From: Nonomuraea soli
GTDB taxonomy: Bacteria > Actinomycetota > Actinomycetes > Streptosporangiales > Streptosporangiaceae
Assembly (NCBI RefSeq): GCF_013761175.1
Contig: NZ_JACDUR010000001.1
Location: 1,426,001 to 1,490,000, forward strand
Reading direction: 5' to 3'
Length of the DNA stretch: 64,000 bases
Part shown: piece after piece, positions 42,791-53,400 of the stretch
Layout: each line of letters opens with the position of its first letter
Numbering within the stretch: position 1 is the stretch's first letter
Translations under genes and position numbers: made by a program
The notes under the pieces: model-generated
Database searches by the model: none
The model's input: the letters and a program-made list of their open reading frames with translations, nothing else
What the model was told of the DNA's origin: nothing

Positions 42791-43402
42791 CTATGCACCC
42801 CAGGCTGATGACGCCGTTTCCGAACTGCCCGCCGACACCTCCCACCTGATGGATTCCTGGTGGTTCGCCGCCCGGCTCAGCGCCGGTGAACCGTCGGCCT
42901 TCTGCCGCTGGGAGAGGTCTGTGAGGCGGGCGAAGTGGCACGTCCCAGCTCGGCCCGCGAGGGCGAGATCGAGGTCGTCCGTCAGGCTGGCGATGATGGC
43001 ACCGGCCCAGGGCTCCGATTGGCTGGGGTTCGCCCGAGCATCCACCACGCACGCGGCCGCGACCAGAATCACCCCGATGATCATGATGAGGTGGGCGCCG
43101 GTGAACGCGTAGTAGGCCAGCAGCTGGCGACGTCGCTCTCCGGCCCGCACCTCGGCGCTGTCGAAGTACACCCACCACAGCCCGGCCGCGATCGCGATGC
43201 CGAGCACGACGCCGAGCGCGAGCGGCAGGTCCACGGCGTGCCCGTCCGGGCTATGCGCGCCGATGCCGATGGCGACCACCGACTCTCCCAGCACCACCAT
43301 GAGCAGCAGCGCGAGCCGCCGGCCAGGACGTCTTCCACTACCCCGTGCAGGTGGTCCCGCGCTGGCGCGAAGACGGACTGCGTCTGACGCGGAGTTCTCC
43401 AT
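42791..43402 (-). pseudogene. LtrA-like membrane protein remnant
   Basis: Only an inner part of a low-temperature-requirement A protein is recognisable: LLLMVVLGESVVAIGIGAHS, LALGVVLGIAIAAGLWWVYFDSAEV, and LLAYYAFTGAHLIMIIGVILVAA. The sequence before residue ~25 and after ~125 of this frame does not match LtrA, which is normally about 400 residues long. The gene has lost both ends. Confidence 0.55.
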
Positions 43403-43564
43403 TGGCCTCCTCACACGATCTGGAGGAGGTCCTGGAGTGCGCCACCGGGGCGGGTGAAGTGGGCAGTCACCAGGTGCGGCCACTGCCCGCGAACGAAATC
43501 AGGAGCCTCAGCGTGAACGTGCTGAGCGGGCAGAAACGGCTCTCGCTCTTGCGGTCACGGGTGG

Positions 43565-46500
43565 TCACGGTTGAGAAGCGGGGCAGGGCGGCCGGAAAGG
43601 CACGTCGGCCACATGTTTGCGCCATTCGGCCTCGGTGATGACGTCCCCGGACTCGCGGCAGACCCGCTCGGCGATCCGCGCCGGATCGGTCTCCCAGAGA
43701 CGGACGTCGCCCCCGGCGCTGGCCAGCATGCTCCCGTCCGCGCTGAAGGCCAGCTCGGTGAAACTCTCGCCCGGGCTGTTGATGGCGAGCCGGCCCTGCG
43801 GGCGCGCGGGATGGGTGATGTCCCACAGCCACAGCTGTCCCGCGCCGGTGCCCATCGCCAAGGTGCGGTCATAGGGGTCGAAGGCCACGGCGAAGATCCT
43901 GCCGTCCGGCCCGGCCAAGGGCGCCCCCAGCTGGATCGGCCGGGCGGGGTCGGTGATCTGCCAGATCCGGGTGGTGCCGGAGGCGTTGCCCGCCGCGAGC
44001 AGCCTGCCGTCGTGGCTGAAGGTCACCGATCGTACGTCGTCGCCCAACGCTGTCATGAACCTGGCGGTGAGCGCCGGTGCGGCCGCGACGTCCCACAACG
44101 CCACCGTCCCGCCTTGGAGGGCCGCGGCCAGCGTGCGCCCGTTCGGGCTGAACGCCACGGCGAAGACCCGCCCTGAGCCGGCGTCGAGCGTGCCGAGCGG
44201 CTGCCAGGTGCGCGCGTCCCACAGGCGTACGGTGCCGTCGTCGCTGCCCGCCGCCAGCAGAGCGCCGTCCGGGCTGAACGCCACGGTCTGGATCAGTGCG
44301 CTCGGACCGAGCAAGCTCTTGCCGCGCCCCGGCCTGGCCGGGTCGGTGATGTCCCACAGCAGGACGGCGTTGCCGAGTCGAGTACCGCCGGCCAGCGTGC
44401 GCCCGTCCGGGCTGATGGCCACCGTACTGCCCATCCGGTCGTAGGGAGGCGGCGCGGTCAGCGGCGGGGTCACCGGCACCGGGCGTCGTCCGGCCACGTC
44501 CCACAACCGGATATCGCCCGCGGCTGTGGCGAGCAGAGTGGATCCGGGCCGGAAGACCACGTTGTCGATCGGGACATCGGTCTGCTTGATCACTGGCCCC
44601 GGCAGATCCCACAGCCGGGCCACTCCGTCGGCCGCGTTGGTGATGAGCAGGCGGTCCTCGTCGCCGAACCGCACGCCCGTCACCGGTTCACGGTGCGGCA
44701 GGACGCTGACCACTTGCGCCGCGCCGACATCCCACACCCGTGCCTTGTTCGAGCTGCCAACGGCGAGCAGGCGCCCGTCGGAGCTGAAGGAGACCATGTT
44801 GACCCATACACCGACCTCGGCGACCAGCGGTTTCCCGAGTTCTTCCGGCTTGTCGGGGCGGGTGGTGTTCCACAGCCGCACCGACCCGTCGTTGCTGCCC
44901 ACCGCGAGCAGACTCTCGTGGTAGGCGACGGTGTTGATCCGGCTCGGTTGCGCCAGCGGCGGGCCCGCAGGCTGGACGTTGGCGAGGTCGCTGGTGTTCC
45001 ACAGCTGCAGCGCACCCTCCATGTCGGTGCCGTTGCCCGCCGCCAGGACCCGCCCGTCGGCGCGAAAGGCCAGCGTCCGCACCGCGCCTCCGGGGCCGGT
45101 GCGCGGCGCGGAGAGGGTGGAGGTACGCAGGTCCCAGAACCGGATCGTTCCGTCGCGGCCGCCGATCGCCAGAGCGCGCCCGTCCGGGCTGAAGGCCAGC
45201 GCGTACACGGTGTCGGCCAGCCCGGTCACCGGGGCGCCCAGCGGCTGCGGGCGGGAGGGGGAGCTGACGTCCCACAACCGGACGGTGCGGTCCTTGCTGC
45301 CGGTGGCCAGGACGCGGCCGTCAGGACTGAACGCCACCGCGTAGACGGAACTGGTGTGCCCGCTGAGCGGAGCGCCGACCCGCACCGGGCGGCGCGGAGT
45401 GGTCAGATCCCACAACAGGATCGTGCTGTCGGTGACGGCCGCGCCGGCACCGGCCAGCAGCCGCCCGGAGGGGGAAACGGCAACTGTCTGCGAGGCCCGG
45501 CTCGGGCGGACCAGCCGGGTGACCGCCGGGGAGCCGGTGAGCTCCGCCAAGCCGGAGCGGGCCTCGAGCGTCGGCGCGATCCGATAGGCGGCCACCGCGA
45601 GCTGGGCGGCGAGCGCCGGATCGGTGACGCGCAGCCGAGCCGCCGTCATCGTCACGGTCCGGGAGATCGCCACATCGCGCGCCTGGTCGGCCTCCATCCG
45701 CTCACTCTGGGAGTAGACGGCCAGCCCGCCTGCCACGAGAGCGAGCACCGCAAGGGCGGCCAGAAGCTGGTGTAGCTGCCGGTTCCGGCGGCGATGCTGG
45801 CGGAGGCTGGTGTCGAGGAACCGCCGCTCCAGCGAGTTCATCGCGGCGCGGTGGTCCGGATCGTCGGCCCATTCCCGCGCCGCCTCCAACTGCCCGCCTC
45901 GATACAGCACGCCGGAGTCCAGGCCGCTGGACTCCCACAGCTGGGCGGCCTGGGTGAGTTGCTGCAGCACTCGCAGCCCTGCCCGGTCCGCGTCGATCCA
46001 CGAGCGCAGCCGCGGCCAGGCCGACAGCAGCGCCTCGTGGCTGATCTGCACGGTGTCGGCGTCCACGGTCAGCAGCCGGCGCGCCACGAAGCGTTCCAGT
46101 ACCGGCTCGATCTCGTCGGCCAGCTCGTCCCGGCTCACCCGGCGGCGGGTATCGGCGGTGGAGGTCCCGATGTGGGTCATCCGGAGGAACAACTGCCGAG
46201 CCAGTTCCCGCTGACCGGCATCCAGCTCGGCGTAGACGGCTTCGGCCGTGGTGGCGACCGCCCCGTGCAGGCCGCCGCTGGCCCGGTAGTGCTCCAGCGT
46301 CATCCGGCGGCCCTGCCGGTTCTCCCAGATGGCCAGCAGCGTGTGCGACAGCAGCGGGAGGGCGCCCGCCTCCTGCGGGACGATCTCACGGAGCAGCAGC
46401 TCCACCAGCGCGGGATCGATGTCGATGCCGGCGCGGCGGGCCGGTTCCTCGATGGCCTGCCGTAACTGGCCGTCCGTCATCGGGCTGATCACGAACTGGC

Positions 46501-47233
46501 GGCTTTGCAGAGCGTTTGCGAGTGCTGGATGGCGCAAAGCGTGCGGATAGAAGTCGGCCCGCATGCCGACCACGACGGGGGTCGTGGTCGCGAGCTCCGC
46601 CAGCTCGTCGATGAAGCGCAGCCGATCGCTCTCCGGCATCTCCGAGGTGAAGATCTCCTCGAACTGGTCGACGATCACGACTCGGTCGCCAAGCTCCGGA
46701 TCCAGGCTTTCGCCGGGGGGCAGCATCGCCCAGGACGCGAGCGCCGGAATCAGCCCGGCGCGCAGCAACGACGACTTGCCCGAACCGGACGGACCCACCA
46801 CCATGGTCAGCCCCGGCGAGACCTGGTCGACCAGCTGGACGGTCAGCTCCTGCCGTCCGAAGAACCAGTCGGCGTCGCCGGGCTGGAAGCTCGCCAGCCC
46901 CCGGTACGGCGCCGGGTCGTCGGCCGGCCGGCGGCCTGGCGACCGCCGTACCCGTACCAGCGCCCGCACCCACCGCTCGCGCTCTGCCGGATGGGTGACG
47001 CCACAGACGGTGAGGACCTTCTCGAACTGGTGCACCTGCGAGGCCAGCGGCACGTTCGCGCCCCGGAACCAGCCGCCCAGGGTGCCGTACGGCATGGCCG
47101 CCGCCGCGCCCAGCTCCCTGATCGTTTTTCGCGCCGTGGTGCGCAGCAGCGTGAGCTCGCGCCCCAAATCCTCACGGGTGGCGACCCGATCAGGGTCGGA
47201 CCGGGCCACATCCCGGGCGAGACCGTCGGCCAC
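43565..47233 (-). CDS. HTH-nSTAND1-WD40 repeat protein
   Basis: This is a 1222-residue multidomain protein. An N-terminal HTH-like domain (ELTLLRTTARKTIRELGAAAAMPYGTLGGWF in segments, to residue ~60) precedes an nSTAND1 ATPase (PYRGLASFQPGDADWFFGR; Walker A GPSGSGKSS at ~147-155; Walker B VVIVDQFEE at ~186). A transmembrane-like helix near residue 500 (LAALAVLALVAGGLAVY) precedes about 14 WD40 repeats ending in 'RLWD'. It is likely a signalling platform. GTG at 47233 (GGAGG 7 bp upstream) is chosen; an alternative in-frame start lies at 47269. Confidence 0.88.
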   Translation of the reverse strand: MADGLARDVARSDPDRVATREDLGRELTLLRTTARKTIRELGAAAAMPYGTLGGWFRGANVPLASQVHQFEKVLTVCGVTHPAERERWVRALVRVRRSPGRRPADDPAPYRGLASFQPGDADWFFGRQELTVQLVDQVSPGLTMVVGPSGSGKSSLLRAGLIPALASWAMLPPGESLDPELGDRVVIVDQFEEIFTSEMPESDRLRFIDELAELATTTPVVVGMRADFYPHALRHPALANALQSRQFVISPMTDGQLRQAIEEPARRAGIDIDPALVELLLREIVPQEAGALPLLSHTLLAIWENRQGRRMTLEHYRASGGLHGAVATTAEAVYAELDAGQRELARQLFLRMTHIGTSTADTRRRVSRDELADEIEPVLERFVARRLLTVDADTVQISHEALLSAWPRLRSWIDADRAGLRVLQQLTQAAQLWESSGLDSGVLYRGGQLEAAREWADDPDHRAAMNSLERRFLDTSLRQHRRRNRQLHQLLAALAVLALVAGGLAVYSQSERMEADQARDVAISRTVTMTAARLRVTDPALAAQLAVAAYRIAPTLEARSGLAELTGSPAVTRLVRPSRASQTVAVSPSGRLLAGAGAAVTDSTILLWDLTTPRRPVRVGAPLSGHTSSVYAVAFSPDGRVLATGSKDRTVRLWDVSSPSRPQPLGAPVTGLADTVYALAFSPDGRALAIGGRDGTIRFWDLRTSTLSAPRTGPGGAVRTLAFRADGRVLAAGNGTDMEGALQLWNTSDLANVQPAGPPLAQPSRINTVAYHESLLAVGSNDGSVRLWNTTRPDKPEELGKPLVAEVGVWVNMVSFSSDGRLLAVGSSNKARVWDVGAAQVVSVLPHREPVTGVRFGDEDRLLITNAADGVARLWDLPGPVIKQTDVPIDNVVFRPGSTLLATAAGDIRLWDVAGRRPVPVTPPLTAPPPYDRMGSTVAISPDGRTLAGGTRLGNAVLLWDITDPARPGRGKSLLGPSALIQTVAFSPDGALLAAGSDDGTVRLWDARTWQPLGTLDAGSGRVFAVAFSPNGRTLAAALQGGTVALWDVAAAPALTARFMTALGDDVRSVTFSHDGRLLAAGNASGTTRIWQITDPARPIQLGAPLAGPDGRIFAVAFDPYDRTLAMGTGAGQLWLWDITHPARPQGRLAINSPGESFTELAFSADGSMLASAGGDVRLWETDPARIAERVCRESGDVITEAEWRKHVADVPFRPPCPASQP

Positions 47234-47450
47234 CCCTGCCTCCGCGGAGCCGGCACACCGCGGCACCACGTGGGCAAACGCATCCCATCATGTGCGAGGT
47301 TGTGCGAACAATTCATGACCTGTAGCCGCACACCCTATAGGCACCTTTTACTGACCTCGCTTTGCGCCGTGAGCTCCGTTTCATGCTCGCTCGGAGTTCG
47401 TCTCGGCCTTGTTCCGCAGGTCTGCGATCCCTCGACGATTGGTGCCCGCC

Positions 47451-50400
47451 ATGTTCAGTGCCCGCGCCTTGAAGCGCCTGGCCGCGGTCGTAGTCATCAG
47501 CTTGGCCGCGGGGCTGGTAGAGGGGGTGCCTGCCCAGGCGGCGCGGAACGCCACGGCCGCCGCCTCTCACAAGCCGGCCTGTGTCACCGAGCGGCCTGAC
47601 GTCTCCTCCGCTCTCACCACGGCTCGCCTGTGCGATCTGAAGGTGGAGGTGACCAGTCTGACGACGGAATCCCTCCGGGTGCACGCCAACCCCGAAGGGA
47701 CGCTCACAGCCGAGCAGCATGCCGGACCTGTCCGTGTCCGCCGGGACAAGAGCTGGACGACGGTCGATCTCACCCTCCAGCACCATTCCGATGGTTCCGT
47801 GTCCGCCAAGGCGCACCCGCGCGACCTCAAGCTGTCGGGGGCGAAGGCGGAGGGCGAGCATGAGCTGGCCACAGCCGCGGGGGATGGCGGGTCGGTCGCG
47901 CTGGTGTGGACGGGCGCCCTGCCCACGCCCCAGCTGGATGGGGCGAGCGCCACCTACCCGGAGATTCGCTCCGGCGTCGACCTCGTGGTCAACGCCACGC
48001 CGACCGGATTCGAACAGTTCCTGGTGGTCAAGAACCGGGCCGGGCTCGCGCATGTCCGCTCCACGCCGATAGCGTTGCGGGCCAAGGGCTGGAAGACCGT
48101 CGCCGACGGCGCGGACGGTTTCGCCTTCACTGATGCCGCCGGGCGGGTGCGGGCACGTTCACCGCAGCCGCTGATGTGGGATGCCAGGAAGGACAAGGCG
48201 ACGGGTGAGCCGCTGGCGGTCACCAAGGTGGCGGCGCGGATGCGCAAGACGGTGGGCGAGCTGTCCCTCACCCCCGATCAAGCGTGGCTGAACGCTCCCG
48301 ACCGGCAGTTCCCCATCGTGATCGACCCGCAGGTGACCATCGGACCCTCGTTCGACACCTTCGTGCGCTCCAACGAGGACTACGACCGGTCCGGCATGAA
48401 CATGCTGGAGCTGGGGCGGACCACCGGCGACCCCGTCTGGACCTCCCGGTCGTTCCTGCACTGGAACACCGCGCCGTTCGCCGGCGGCCAGGTCTCCTCG
48501 GCCACGGTGCACTTCTGGAACTGGTACTCGACCACCTGCGCCCAGACCGCGTGGGAGCTGTGGTCGGTCGGCTCCTTCGACGCCTCCGTGCGCTGGCACA
48601 ACCAGCCCGAATGGCGCTTCAACGAGGCCACCTCCACCCAGACCAAGGGCCTCAACTCCTCCTGTGACGACGGCTGGGTCACCATCGACGGCAGGGGCTT
48701 CTTCCAGCGGGCCGCCAACGAGCTGGCCCCCGTCGGATACATGGGCCTGAAGGCGGCCGACGAGAGCCGGACCGACTCCTGGAAGCAGTTCCGCTCGATC
48801 AACGCCACGGCATCGGTCTTCCCGTACGCGCTGGTGACCTACACCGCCGCGCCTCAGGTCTCCAGCCCCTCCACGAGCCCCACGACGAGTTGCGCCACCG
48901 GAACGGCGCGGCCGTACATGACCTCCCGCACGCCGCAGCTGCGCGTGACGGTCAGCGATGCCGAGGGCGCCGCCGCCAATGTCGCGTTCGAGTGGCGGGT
49001 GGCGGGTGCGGCCGACAAGCTGGGTGAGGCCTTGGCTACCGGGGCGCCGTCGGGCACGGTCGCGTCGGTGACCGTGCCGGGTGGCCAGTTCGCCGAAGGC
49101 GGCGCCTACGCGTGGCGGGCCCGCGCCTCCGACAGTGTGGGCGCAGGCGCCTGGTCGCCGTGGTGCGAGTTCACGGTCGACAGCGTCAAACCCGGCGCGC
49201 CGTTCGTGTCCTCGGCCGACTATCCGGCAGACGGCAGGTGGTACGGCAAGGCCGGGCAGGCCGGCACTTTCACTTTCCGGCCCGCGACCGACGATGCCGA
49301 TGTCGTCGGCTACCGCTACCAGCTCGACACCGACACCGCGCCTCGCGACACCACGGATACCACGGTGTCGATCGCACCGCCTGAGGAAGGTCACCGGACC
49401 CTGACGGTGTGGGCCAAGGACCGGGCAGGCAACCTGTCGGAGAACCCTGCGGTCCACCGGTTCCTGGTCGGCAAGGCGGGTCTGGCGCAGCCCGACATGG
49501 GCGCCACAGTGGTCAAGCGGATGAAGATCGCGGTGGACCGGAACGACCCGGCCTACACCCGGGTGACGTTCCAGTACCGTCGCGGGCCCGGCAGCGTCGA
49601 GTCCGACATCCCGCTGGCCAACCTGCGAAAAGCCAACGGCGATGCGATCACCCAGTCGCGGGTCCCGCTGGCCGATCTCGGCGCGCACGCGACGTGGAAC
49701 GCCATGGACACGCTCGGCTCGATCGGCGGCGTCGCCGACGTCCGCGCCCTGCTCTACACGGCCAACGACGCCGATCCGCCGTACGCCACCGCTTGGGTAC
49801 GCACCACCGTGGACCCGAACGGTGACGGCGCCGCGGCCACGGAGGTCGGGCCGGGTTCGATCAACCTCCTCACCGGCGACCACACCCTGAGTGCCACGGA
49901 CGTCAACGAGCTGGGCCTTCAGGTGAACAGGGTGGCCTCATCGCGTGAGCCCACCGAGGGCTGGATTGCGCAGGGGCAGCTGCTGTCGGCCAACCAGACG
50001 CAGGTATCGGCCGACGTCACCGGCTTCGACGCTCAGGGGACCTCCACCCTGGTCAGAGCCACCGGCCGTGGTCAGGGATCCAGCACCGACTCGCTCGAGA
50101 TCACCCCGGTGGCGGCCAGCGGCGATACGTTCGCCGCGCTGGGCGGCGACTTCGGCGCGCTGCGCCTGGGCATGAAGCCGGGCCGCCGCTACCGCGCCAG
50201 CGCGTGGATCTACGTGCCCGCCGCGACCGGCCTGAACCTCGGGTACGGCAACCGCGGGCAGCAGATCCTTGCGTTCTACAAGGACGGCTCCGGCTATCGC
50301 GAGGTGGCCAGCAGGAGGGCGGCCTGGACCGACGGGTGGCAGGAACTCACCGTCGACCTGCAGATCCCGCCGGGTGCCAGCGAGGCGTTCATCCGCCTGT

Positions 50401-53400
50401 ACAACGGCGCCACGGGCGGGTCGGGCAAGAAGGTCTACTGGGACAACATCTCCGTCCGCGAGGTGCTCGCGCCCTTCGGGCCGCAGTGGCGAGGCGGCGC
50501 CGGCGATGGCGTCGTCGACGGCCAGTACACCACGCTGGAGTTCCCCGAGCTGGAGATGGCGCACGTCAGCACCGTCACCGGCGGCTGGGTGACGTTCTCG
50601 CGCAACGCCTCGGGCGCCTTCTTCCCCGAGCCCGGCGCCGAAGGCCTCTCCCTCACCAAGGTCAGCGAAGAGGTCTACCGGCTGTCGGAGCTGGGCGACT
50701 CGACGACCGAGTTCACCAAGCGCGGCCAAGCCTTCGTGGCCACCGCCACCTGGACCAGTGAGGCATCGAGCACCTCCCGCTACCTGTACGACACCACCGA
50801 CAACCGGGCGCTGCTGAAGCGAGTGATCAACCCGCAGGAAGCGGGCGTGGGTGACTGCACCGCCGCCGTCCCCGCCCGGGGCTGCGAGGTTCTGGAGTAC
50901 GACTACGCCACCACGACAACCGCGACGGCCGCCGCCCAGGGCGACTACGCCGACCGGGTCAGGTCGGTGAAGGTCTGGACGTGGGATCCGCAGGCGTCGG
51001 CCATGAGCGCGGTCGAGGTGGCCCGCTACGCCTACGACGCCCAGGGCCGCCTGCGAGAGGTGTGGGATCCGCGGCTCTCCCAAGCGCTGAAGAACACCTA
51101 CGACTACGACACCACCGGCCGGGTGGTGAAGGTCGCCGCACCCGGCGAACTGCCGTGGATGTTCGACTACACCGGCACCGACGTGGACACCCCCGCGCTG
51201 CGGTGGGACCTGGACGACATGAGCGGGACGACGGTTACCGACTCGTCCGGCAACTCGAGAACGGGTGCCTTCTCGGGCGGCGGCCGCTGGGAGCCGGGCG
51301 ACGACGTCGCCGACCCCGCCGATGGGGGTGCCGGATTCACCGGGACGCACCCACAGCAGCTGGCCGCCGCCGGCCCTGCCGTACCCACCAACAAGTCGTT
51401 CACCGTCTCGGCCTGGGTGCACCCCACCAACGCGGCCGTCACCCGCACGGCCGTGTCTCAGGACGGCGCCCGTACCAGCGGTTTCTTCTTCAACCTCATC
51501 CCATCCCTGAACCGGTGGGCGTTCTCGATGGTCACCTCCGACAACGAGGCGGCCACCCCGGTGCGGGCCCTGTCGACGGGCCCGCCGGCGCTGAACGCCT
51601 GGACGCATCTGACCGGTGTGTACGACGCCGCGGCCGGCCAGTTGCGGCTCTACGTGAACGGTGTGTTGCAGGGCTCGGCCGCCTACTCGGCGGCGTGGGA
51701 CGCAAGCGGCCCGTTCGTCGTCGGCCGTGCCAAGTGGAACGCCTCCACCAACACCAACCTGTGGCACGGGGGCGTCGACGACGTCCGGGTTTATCCCAAG
51801 GTCCTGTCCACCTCGCAGATCACCGCGCTGGCCCTGCAGGATCAGGCCGGGCGGCTGCTGAGAGTGCGCAGGGCGACGCTGGCCGCCGGGTCCAAGGACC
51901 AGGTGGACGGCGAGGTGGCCACGAACGTGGTCTACAACGTCCCGCTCACCCGAGCGGGCGGCGGCCCGCATGACATGGACCATGCGGCCGTATCCACCTG
52001 GGCCCAGCAGGACGTCCCGACCGACGCGACCGCCGTCTTCGGGCCGGAGACCCCGCCCGCGGTGCATTTCGCCTCCGCCTCCGCGCCGGGATCCGGCGGG
52101 TACGGCACGGCGACCGTCCACTACCTCAACGCCTCCGGCCAGGAGACCAACACCGCCACCCCGGGCGGCCATATCGACACCACCGAGTACGACAGGTTCG
52201 GCAACGTCGTCCGCACGCTGGAGGCCACGAACCGGACCCTGGCCCTGGGCACCCATCCAGAGGCGGCGACGCTGGCCGGCGAGCTGAGCCTGCCCGCCGG
52301 CACCGCGATCCGGGCGCAGCTGCTGTCGAGCTACCAGACCTACAGCGGCGACGGCCTGGACCTGATCGACACCCTCGGCCCCCTGACCCGGATCGTGCTG
52401 GAGTCCGGCCTGTCGGACCCGACGGGCACCCTTCCGGCGCTGCCGGCCGGGTCCACCGCCCTGGCGCGGGCGCACGGCGTCAACGTCTACGACGAGGGCA
52501 AGCCTGACGGGTACGCCTACCACCTGATCACCACCGAGATCGACGGTGCGAAGGTCGACGGCTACCCCGCCGACGCCGATCGGCGAGTGGTCAGGCACGG
52601 CTACACCGCGGAGAAGGGCGGCACCTCCGGCTGGAAGCTGAGGAAGGCGACCTCCTCCACGACCGATGCCGGCAGCGCCTATGTCGTCTTCGACGACGCC
52701 GGGCGCGCGCACGAATCATGGGGGATCGGCGCCAACGGCTCCGACGCCAGGACGAAGAAGACGATCTTCTACACGGCGGGCGCCAACACCGCCGACGCGG
52801 CCTGCGGTAACCGCCCGGAATGGGCGGGCCAGCCCTGCGTCACCTCGGCCGCGGGCGCCGTGACCGGGCACGACCCGGCCCGCATGCCAGGCGTGCTGCC
52901 CGTCAAGCGCGTCGAGGCCTACTCCCGCTTCGGCGAGCCCACGGTCGTGACCGAGACGGCCGCAGGCAAGACTCGCCGCGGCGTCACCGTCTACGACGGC
53001 GCCGACCGCATCACCCGGATGGAGATCACCTCCGACGAGGGCGTCGCGATCATGCCGGTCACGACCGAGTTCGACCCGGTGACGGGTGACGTGGTGAAGA
53101 CCACCATGGGATCGGTCTCCGTCATCCGCGAGTACGACAAGCTCGGCCGCCTGGTGAGCTACACCGACGCCGACGGCGGCGTCACCCGCAACGAGTTCGA
53201 CCGGTACGGCAAGCCGACCAAGGTCGTTGACCCAACCGGCTGGATGTCGTTCACCTACGACCGCGCCGCCGAACCCCGCGGCCTGCTCACTTCCGTCACC
53301 GACTCAGTGGCCGGCACCTTCACCGCCCGCTACTCACCCGACGGCCAGCCCGTCCAGCTGACCTACCCCGGAGGGATCACCAGAAAGGATCGGCTCGACG

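Noticed and set aside
49938..52712. 924-codon open frame antisense to the Rhs gene
   Set aside because: No recognisable domain and low-complexity Gly/Val/Arg composition; shadow of the coding strand.
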